DNA from: Neurospora tetraspora
Taxonomy: Eukaryota > Ascomycota > Sordariomycetes > Sordariales > Sordariaceae
DNA length: 64,000 bases
Assembly (NCBI RefSeq): GCF_033439725.1
Contig: NW_026944388.1
Coordinates: forward strand, 2,914,001 to 2,978,000
Reading direction: 5' to 3'
Shown here: piece after piece, positions 56,201-64,000 of the stretch
Numbering within the stretch: the stretch's first letter is position 1
Layout of the letters: every line of letters starts with the position of its first letter
Made by a program: the position numbers and the translations under genes
Notes under the pieces: model-generated
The model's input: the letters and a program-made list of their open reading frames with translations, nothing else
The model's database searches: none
What the model was told of the DNA's origin: nothing

Positions 56201-58205
56201 GAAACCTTCTGTGTCCCGAGAATCCAGCCTTGCAGCACCATCTGACGGCAGAATCAGATCTCGTAGTAGAGACGACGAAGACCGGAGATCGACATCAAAA
56301 CCCAGAAAGTCAGAATCCACCTCAGAGCACGTTCGTCATGAGTCCAGCAAGCCCACCATCTCGGAACCCAGTATCCACGTCAAATCAGAAGACGGGGATG
56401 TGGAAATGGGAGACGCGGATCAATCCCCCCGGGAAGCATCAAGTCGACATATCCTGGAAAAACGGAAGCTTAATGATGAAATAAGAAAGAAGCAAGCTGA
56501 GATGGAGGCAGAAGCTCGCGAACTGAAGAGAAAAGAGGAGGAAAGAAAGCGCAAAGAGGAAGAAAGAGAGCGCGAGAGGAAACACCTCGAGGACGAGTCC
56601 AGGCGTGCTGCTGAAGCTGAGAGGCAACGCCAAGAGGAAGAGCGGAAACAGCGACAAGCGGAAGAGGATCGGAAACGGAGAGAGGAGGAAGAAAGGAAAC
56701 AGCGCGAAGAGGAGGAGGCACGCGAACGCGAACGTGAGCGTGAGCGTGAGCGTGAGCGGAAGAGGAGGGAAGAGGAGGAGGAGCAGAAGAAGAGAGAGGC
56801 TGCAGAGAGGAAACGAAGGGAACAAGAGGAGGAAGAAAGGAGAAGACTGGAGCATGAGGAGAAGGTCCGAAGAGAAAAGCTTGAACGGGAAGCGGCTGAT
56901 GAAGCACGCCGTAAGCGCGAGGAAGAACGCCGCAAGCGCGAGGAAGAGGAGCGCCAGGAAAAGGAGCGCAAGGAGAAGGCGTTGCGGGAAGAGGCGGAAC
57001 GAAAGCGTGTCGCTGCTAAGGAGGCGGAAGAACGACGAATTCGCCACGAGCAGGAGGTCATTCGCATCGCCAACTTGCCTCCTGCGCTCCGGTGGCTGGA
57101 AGGGGCTGCAAATCCCAGAATTCCACAGATTGCTGAAAAGTTCAGCATCATGCAGGGAGTTCGGTACGACTGCATCGATCCCGAGGCAACTGGGACGCCA
57201 GAAGGCAGAGAGCAGTGGTTGCTCAACACGCAGATTGCGCTGCTGTTGGGAGAGAAGGACCTGCGGCTCTCAAAATGTCAGTTCTCCCCGCACCGGATTG
57301 AAATATTGCCCCCAAATGCTGACCTTTGGGTGTAGACAACTCATGGACAAGGATACCGGTATCAAAGATCGCCAAGCGCGTGCTTTGGCAACTTGAGTCG
57401 GATCGCTATGCGCTGACATCTCCGAATCTTTACGACCTCGGCAAAGAGCTCCCTGGATACTATGGCACCGACGACACGGACAGCATCGTCTACCGTGTGA
57501 CGCAAAAGCTCCGAAGTGCTGCCTGGGAGAAATTTGCTGCTTTGGAAATGTTCTTTGTCAAGGTATGGTTCAGTCGTGTTTTCCACGGCTCAGACGATAT
57601 AGCGCATCAGCTAACTTTTCTCATAGGCCTCGGATTTCTTGCGTATCATCCCTACGATGCCTCACCTACGGGACATTCGGCTTATTATGGCCTATCGCGA
57701 GCTTCCGGAGAGTGAAACATACTTCAGCAACTTCCGGCCTTTGGAAAAGTGGAAGAATGACCCGGATGCGGGCCGAAACCATGGCTTTGCACCTGGCAGC
57801 AAATACTTTGTCAACGGCCAATTCATCTGGGAGGAGAGGCCGAAGGTCGGTATGGTCAGCAAGATGCCTTTCGAGGAAGAAAGGGTTCCCCGCCGCGGCC
57901 TAGCACCTGTGAGGCCGGATGATCCAGAGTACGCCGAACTCTGCAGGAAGCAAGGGCTTGGGCATTTGTTGGGCGAGACTCAAGGCTCGCACCTCTTGTC
58001 CAACGGCCACCGGTCAGCATCCCCCATGAGCACGACTTCGTCTTCGAACCGCGTGAATGGAATCACATCGCCAAGGGCTAGGGCTGTCAACGGGCACGCG
58101 CATGGGCATCACCCAATATCACCATCTTCGGAGACTGGACCCGCGCAAGCTCGTCCGCTGCTTAATGGCCATCATGGAATGCTTAGCGGCGATGAAGAGG
58201 ATTGA
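53289..58205 (+). CDS. Ankyrin-repeat nuclear protein resembling Set3-complex subunit Hos4
   Basis: Three exons, 53289-57276, 57336-57562 and 57627-58205 (introns 59 and 64 bp), give 1597 residues. Residues 1-390 are Ser/Lys/Asp-rich with basic clusters (KKRKLPDKAKAK) that look like nuclear localisation signals. Ankyrin repeats span about 391-510 (GNTPLQIAAINGFDDIVKLL, DTPLIDAVENGHYEVVKILL), with a second weaker set at about 590-700. A Lys/Glu/Arg block (about 1055-1265) is probably a long charged helix. The C-terminal 250 residues form a distinct folded region starting LPPALRWLEGAANPRIPQIAEKF. This architecture resembles Hos4, the ankyrin subunit of the Set3 histone-deacetylase complex; that naming is from memory of the family and is moderate. 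The splice to YNSWTRIPVSKIAKRVLWQLE keeps a continuous fold. Confidence 0.85.
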
Positions 58206-59230
58206 TGGGTTATGATGTGTGTCAAGGGTTGTTACGATGTCGAGATATACTGGGTCACAAGAGGGATGAGCTCAACTACGAATGCGTTACGCCCAAATCT
58301 GAGAGCTTTGCTGGTTTGTGTATTGGGCGAGGTTAACCAATGGGACAGGTCATGAGGAGGAGTCCAGCGGTCGATGCCGAACAGATCAAAGAGTTGTGTA
58401 GAAAAGGATGAAGCGATGGAGTGTAAGGGGTCATGATCATGTCGACCCAACTTTTGCAGGTACCTTTAGCGTTCATGTTACGGTATTATCATGCTATCGT
58501 GTACAAACAAGTCAGACAGCCTTTTGTCTTTATGAAAGCATGTAAATGCGGGCGTCGGCCGGCACCTTGTCCAGCCATCACCCAGTGAATCCGGACTGAA
58601 AGGGGGGGAATCGAAGTCATAAGCATCGAAGTTCGAATGAATGAATGGTGGTATGAATGGGATGGAGTTGTGGCGAATAGCTGGGTGTTGGTTTGGTCCG
58701 TGTTTGTTGGGTGGTTTCCATTATTGTGGCTTGACATTTGATGATTGAAGGAAAACAGACATGCAAATTGTGAGCATTGATGTCTGTTGTATCGTGTATA
58801 TATCAATAAGAGAACTGTAACAAAAACCACCATGCGAGTAAAGTGAACCAAGTGAATTCTACGGAGATGTTGTCGCCACATTGTAGGTAATGGAAACAGC
58901 CCGGGCCCCGGGCGGAGAGCTGCCGTCGAGAGGGGACGGCGTACCGAAAGTCTGTCCGGTGATATCAGTGTATACGGAGGTAAAGGAACTTGGGGCTTCC
59001 GTGGGCCTGTGTGAGCGCACTGAGCAGGGCCGCCCGCGCTGCGGCGATTTTACCGCATCGGCGCGGCGCTGAAACCATGAAATTTGCCCCACTTCCACCT
59101 TCAAAATTCCCAAGAAACAATCAAGACAATCATCAACTTGGAAAACAACCGCGCTCCGTCCTGTCACGACTGAGCAACCCTAGTCGCCCACCCATAGTAC
59201 AGATACGCCATCGCGTGAGAGCTAGCAATC
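58206..59230. other. Intergenic: ankyrin-gene 3' flank and DRG1 promoter
   Basis: About 1 kb, co-directional. No gene or repeat recognised. Confidence 0.4.
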
Positions 59231-60927
59231 ATGTCGACCACGGTGGACAAGGTACGTATACTGCCCCTTCGCATTCCCGGTATGAGAATATCATGTGGAA
59301 CAAGGAACTGACCGTGGATGCGCCCGCCGCGCCATGACAGATCAAAGAGGTCGAGGCCGAAGTGAGTCTTTACTGCCCCCGATAGCCCCCGATTTTCGAA
59401 CCCCCCGATACGGCACCCATCAGAGAGGACGAGAAGTTGGAAAGGCCGGAGCCAGCGCCACAGATGCAGACAGACGAAAAGGCTGTTCAGACGCCGTGGC
59501 ACTGGAGCTGGAGGAGCGCGACTTGGACGATGAGATCCTACCAACGAACTGCCCCTCGAAGATGAAACGAAACGACGCAACAAGGACGAGTCCCGGCTAA
59601 CGACATGTTTTCTTTCCCCTTCGATAGATGGCCCGAACTCAAAAGAACAAGGCGACATCCTACCATCTCGGACAGCTGAAGGCCAAGCTCGCCAAGCTCA
59701 AGCGTGAGCTGCTCACACCCTCGGGCGGCGGCGGCGGTGGTGGTGCTGGTTTCGACGTCGCCAGAACCGGTGTGGCCTCGATCGGTTTCATCGGCTTCCC
59801 CTCGGTCGGAAAGAGTACGCTGATGAGCAGGCTGACGGGCCAGCACTCTGAGGCGGCCGCGTACGAGTTCACCACGCTTACGAGTGTGCCGGGTCAGGTT
59901 ACCTATAACGGTGGGTAGCCCGTTTTCTTCTTCTTCTTCTTCTTCTTCTTCTTTCCAGACTGAACTGACATGTTACTTTAAAAATAGGTGCCCCCCTACA
60001 AATCATCGATTTGCCCGGTATCATCGAGGGCGCCAAGGACGGCCGTGGTCGTGGTCGTCAGGTCATCGCCGTAGCCAAGACGTGCCATCTCATCTTCATC
60101 GTACTCGACGTCAACAAGCCGCTGACGGACAAGCGCGTCATCGAGGCCGAGCTGGAAGGCTTCGGCATCCGCATCAACAAGGAGCCGCCCAACATCACGT
60201 TCAAGAAGAAGGACAAGGGCGGCCTGAACATCACCAGCACTGTGCCCCTCACGCACATCGACAACGACGAGATCCGCGCCGTCATGAGCGAGTACAAGAT
60301 CTCGTCGGCCGACATCGCCATCCGCTGCGACGCCACCATCGACGATTTGATCGACGTGCTCGAGGCCAAGTCGCGCTCCTACATCCCCGTCATTTACGTG
60401 CTCAACAAGATCGACGCCATCAGTATTGAGGAGCTCGATCTGCTGTACCGTATTCCCAACTCGGTGCCTATCAGCTCTGAGCACGGCTGGAACATTGACG
60501 AGTTGATGGAGGCCATGTGGGAGAAGCTCAAGCTCGTGCGCGTGTACACAAAGCCGAAGGGCAAGATGCCGGATTATTCGGCTCCCGTTGTGTTGAGGAG
60601 CAATAGGTGCACGGTTGAGGATTTCGTAAGTTTTTCTTTTTTTTTTTTCATCTTCATCCGCCCTGGTTGGGTGAGAGAAAGGTTTCGGGAGAGAATGCGA
60701 TGGCTAACAGTTGATGAACCACAGTGTAACACTATTCACAAGACTATCGTGGATCAGTTCAAGGTTGCCATTGTGTACGGAAAGTCTGTCAAGCATCAGC
60801 CTCAGCGTGTTGGTCTTAGCCACGAGTTGGCTGATGAAGATATCGGTATGTCTTGAAATTCCCCCCTCGCCTACCGTTAGAGATTGGCTTGCTAACGGAC
60901 CAAACAGTCACCATTGTCAAGCGATAA
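59231..60927 (+). CDS. rbg1: Developmentally regulated GTP-binding protein 1 (DRG1/Rbg1)
   Basis: Ribosome-associated Obg-class GTPase that works with a DFRP/Tma46 partner in translation elongation. Six exons: 59231-59251, 59341-59361, 59628-59910, 59988-60625, 60725-60845 and 60908-60927, giving 367 residues, the same length as animal DRG1. Exons 1 and 2 are each only 21 nt (MSTTVDK, IKEVEAE). GTPase motifs: GFPSVGKST (about 70-78), DLPGI and NKID. The [16 protein letters not shown] helix and a Gly-rich turn precede the P-loop. The TGS domain ([20 protein letters not shown]) and the end DEDIVTIVKR are as expected. The third intron (59911-59987) contains a (TCT)n run at about 59928-59953. The 266-bp second intron is the longest in this gene. 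Confidence 0.95.
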
Positions 60928-63900
60928 AGGGTTTTCGTGATGAGTATTCTTGACGATGTGTTGTGGGTGTATATGAGACGAGACGAGACACTCACACCAC
61001 GGACGGTGGCCCGGTTCACGTACACTAATGCTTGGTCGACGCGACACATTTTCGAGCCGAACGCAGACTGTATGTGGGCTCGATCGCTTGCTTTGACCAC
61101 GGACGGTATAGTAAACCATGGGTTTGATCATGAGAGAGGAAGCCTACTCGGTCTTTGCGTGCCGAACGGGAAGCCAAATTGCTTCTTCCCATCACTGCAC
61201 GGCAGTTCATCGACAGAGAGACTGGACCGCGTGAAGAGACCTGGGGCCGATGAAGTGTCAAAATGAGGGCGGAAGGTTCCAAAACAAGGGAAGGGGGATC
61301 AAAAAGGCTTCTATATAGGATAGGATCAGATCAGATCTAAAGAGCCAAGATCATGACGATAATGAAATCACATATATACCAAGTGCCATGAAGGTTGAGA
61401 GATACGTGTGTTAAGCTGGCTCTTTGGTGTTGGCTATAGCTGGGGATCACTGTCAGGCCAGGGCTTCTGCTGATCATGGAAGGATGTATTGCCACAGAGG
61501 AGATACATAAACAGTGATATGGACTGACTCGATTGTAAGAGGAAGAGTGACCTTGCACTATTATCATGTCCAAAGTGCTTGGTGGTTAAGGGTTGAGGCG
61601 ATATAACCACCATGTACAACTTGCAGTCAACCAGCCTCCTCCGTCCCCCTCGTTCAACTGGCGGCCATGCGTACAATAGCATTAACTCGCCTCGTACGAT
61701 GTTAAAGTTCGCAGAAATAAACCAATGGGCAGGACGGAGGACGTGAATAATTTTCTAACCTCCGCAAAACAGTTCCTACCGGATGTGCTCAGGTGGCTAA
61801 TATGCCGGATAGATTTACATACCTACCCTTTGTGCTGTATTCGTGCCCATGAGTCACTGTAACTTGGTTGTTTTTGATATCACCATCCTCTGATCGTCAT
61901 GAGAAGGCTGGCGGGGACCGGGAAGTGAAAGGTTTCGAGAAGTCAATGAGAAACCGAGGTCTAAGCATCTCTAAAAAGCCTGCTGATAGGTTTGGGGAGA
62001 GAGTTTAGAATACAGATTCTCTAACGAACAAGTTGAAAGCAGATTTTCGTTGCCTTCTCGACGGCTTATAGACTGGTTTGATACATGTTTGTATCCGATT
62101 CTCACCCGGATATCGATTCAAACCCGAGAATGGGTTGACAACTGGTTTACATTAGGTTACCGAGAAGAGGTCGGATAGAATCGTGTGTACGTCGTGTCGG
62201 GTGGTATTAAGTTCATTTAGCTAGAGATTCTCAAGCCGACACTCCAACGTCTAACGTTATGCTTTCATTCTTCCTCGAGTGACTATTCCTCCTCGAAATG
62301 ATCCTAAGATTTATGTGTCCAGTCCGATCTTCCACTTTACTTTCATCTCATCGACAAAACTCAGTTCGTGACATTCAAACTTACCTCCCCCGTTCCCTCT
62401 ATACTCGATGTTCTCTTCCGAATTGATCAACATTCATTCAGTCCGATCCCAGTCTCTTTCTCGCGCCCCAACCCAACTCCAAGCACAGTTATCCTCCCTC
62501 TCACCGCTCCTTCCCTCTCAACTCCGAGTCGACTCGATCTGTAGCTTCCCGTCATGGTACAAACATCTCTTTCCTTATAGGTAAGGTATTCACGCACTTT
62601 CCCTGTCCTCTCAGTACACGTCAAACGTACCTTCCACTCAAGGGCATCGGTGGGCACCTGTTTCCTAGATATGTGAAAATGCTTACACAAAAGGCAAGAA
62701 CTACCTACCGCCTTTGACACGGACTGGACTTCCCCCACCTTCCCGTCCCTGAGTGTCACAGGAGCGCCTACTCTATCAACTCAAGTCACATGCTCATCTC
62801 CTCTTACTCGCTCTTGCCATATGATCAGCGTGGGGTGAATCATAAGTGCAGGATGATGCGTGCAGTTAGCTTGGTGGGGGACGAAAATCCTCGTCCTCTT
62901 TTCCCCAACTGAAGTCTTCACCGGGTTACGAGAGAAAGCGAGGGAGCCGGACTTGGTACCCGGACTGCGCGCAACGTGTTGTATATTATTGGACGTTGTC
63001 GCCAAGGCTCGGTAGACAGAAAGGAAAGTCGTCACTGTTTACTCCTCTTGATGCCCGCCCGCCCGTGTGTGTGTTTGTGGCATGCCATTCGTGTTTAGAT
63101 GAGTGTCAATGAGAGAGTGTCTATCTACACTACATTTCATGCCTCAGGTCTATGTAAGATGCGAGGTTCAACGTTAAGGTCTTAGCATTTGACCCGTTTT
63201 AGTCCCCAGATGCATGTCTGAGTAATTTTACAGCAGAGTTTGGTTGTTATTACCCGGTGATGATGATGATGTCTGTTGTTGTCTGTTGTTCTTGTGTCTT
63301 GCTGTGATATCCCAACTTGCTGTACGCCCACTCACATGTTTGAGAAGTTTCTCTCTCCTGGTAAAGTAATCCAAGGGAAAGAACTAACATGTTTCCCAAC
63401 TCTGAATGAAGGTCAAGTGTGAGGGTAAATGGCGCTGATACCAAGTTGCACCGTGTCTCCCTTAAGCCATGGCGTGGATTCTTCTCTTCCATTACACCTT
63501 ACTGCACACTGGATCTCCCATGACATACATTGCGAGCGGAAAACATCACCGTGTACCAATTCCCTCACCTCTGTTTTCCAGCATGATGAACAAAGGCATC
63601 CACTCACAAACTTCTACGCCACTACAGACTTCTACGCCATTACAGACTTCTATGCCTAATGATGAAGATATTGGACTCATCACACCTAACGATAAAAACA
63701 AACTCACTGCCCTGCCATCACGCCTCAACTTGTTCAGCTTTATCTCAGTTTTGGGTTTGTTTAGACTTTCATGCAATCAAGCCTTTGCTCAACAAGACCG
63801 TGGTGTTTGCCTCCACTCCCTGGGCGTCTCACAACCTCAAACCAAAATGTTGTTTTCGATGTCCAATGACCAGTTGAGAGTGATGTTTGAATTGTCTATA

Positions 63901-64000
63901 CGATGAAAAAAAATTAAAAAATTGGTTTACAGCCAAACCAAGCAAACACCCCCACGCAAAGCAAAAAAAAATAAAATAAAAAAAATAAAACGGGGTTGTC
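60928..64000. other. Right-end intergenic sequence, no gene recognised
   Basis: Three kilobases with only short frames on both strands. A 15-bp repeat (about TTCTACGCCATTACA) occurs three times at 63612-63656, the middle of a 145-codon frame (63469-63906) without domains. The last 60 bases are A-rich. It may be the upstream or downstream flank of a gene beyond the window. Confidence 0.45.

Noticed and set aside
56420-57229. Ser/Arg-rich 269-codon frame antisense to the ankyrin-protein gene
   Set aside because: Mirror image of the Glu/Lys/Arg block on the coding strand, without independent evidence.
62095-62160. Possible T-arm of a tRNA around GATTCAAACCC
   Set aside because: No matching acceptor stem, anticodon arm or proper T-loop geometry could be found on either strand.

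Overview
The window looks like nuclear DNA of a filamentous ascomycete, most likely a Sordariales species close to Neurospora. Genes carry several short GT-AG introns (mostly 50-210 bp) with CTAAC-like branch points. Intergenic leaders are long. A retroelement at 29.7-36.4 kb shows heavy, transition-only C-to-T/G-to-A decay typical of repeat-induced point mutation (RIP). No tRNA, rRNA, CRISPR or bacterial-type operon was seen.
Left arm (0-27 kb), dense and apparently intact: a Gtr2/RagC-type GTPase (-), an LMBD2-like membrane protein (-), an aldehyde dehydrogenase with two possible starts (+), the COPII exchange factor Sec12 (+), an extended MIF-fold protein (+), a patatin-type triacylglycerol lipase (-), the COPII GTPase Sar1 (-), and an acidic protein of unknown function (-). 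Sec12 and its substrate Sar1 lie about 8.4 kb apart. Several products act on endomembranes (COPII budding, TORC1 signalling at the vacuole, lipid droplets).
Centre (27-42.8 kb), gene-poor and repeat-rich: a 6.75-kb Ty1/copia element with two 170-bp LTRs, destroyed by RIP, carries a nested 513-bp hAT-like MITE and probably a second older insertion. To its right are two TA-flanked elements with long terminal inverted repeats (571 bp and 780 bp), the larger filled with minisatellites. I found no convincing gene between about 27 and 42.8 kb.
Right arm (42.8-64 kb): mitochondrial ATP synthase delta subunit (with a GC-AG intron), a large zinc-ribbon protein interrupted by one in-frame TAG, a polyprenol reductase (+) tail-to-tail with an AlkB-homolog-6-type dioxygenase (-), a 1597-residue ankyrin nuclear protein resembling the Set3-complex subunit Hos4, and the DRG1/Rbg1 translation GTPase. 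The last 3 kb holds only low-complexity sequence.
Exon boundaries were worked out by hand from splice consensus, reading frame and family similarity recalled from knowledge. No alignment or database search was run.
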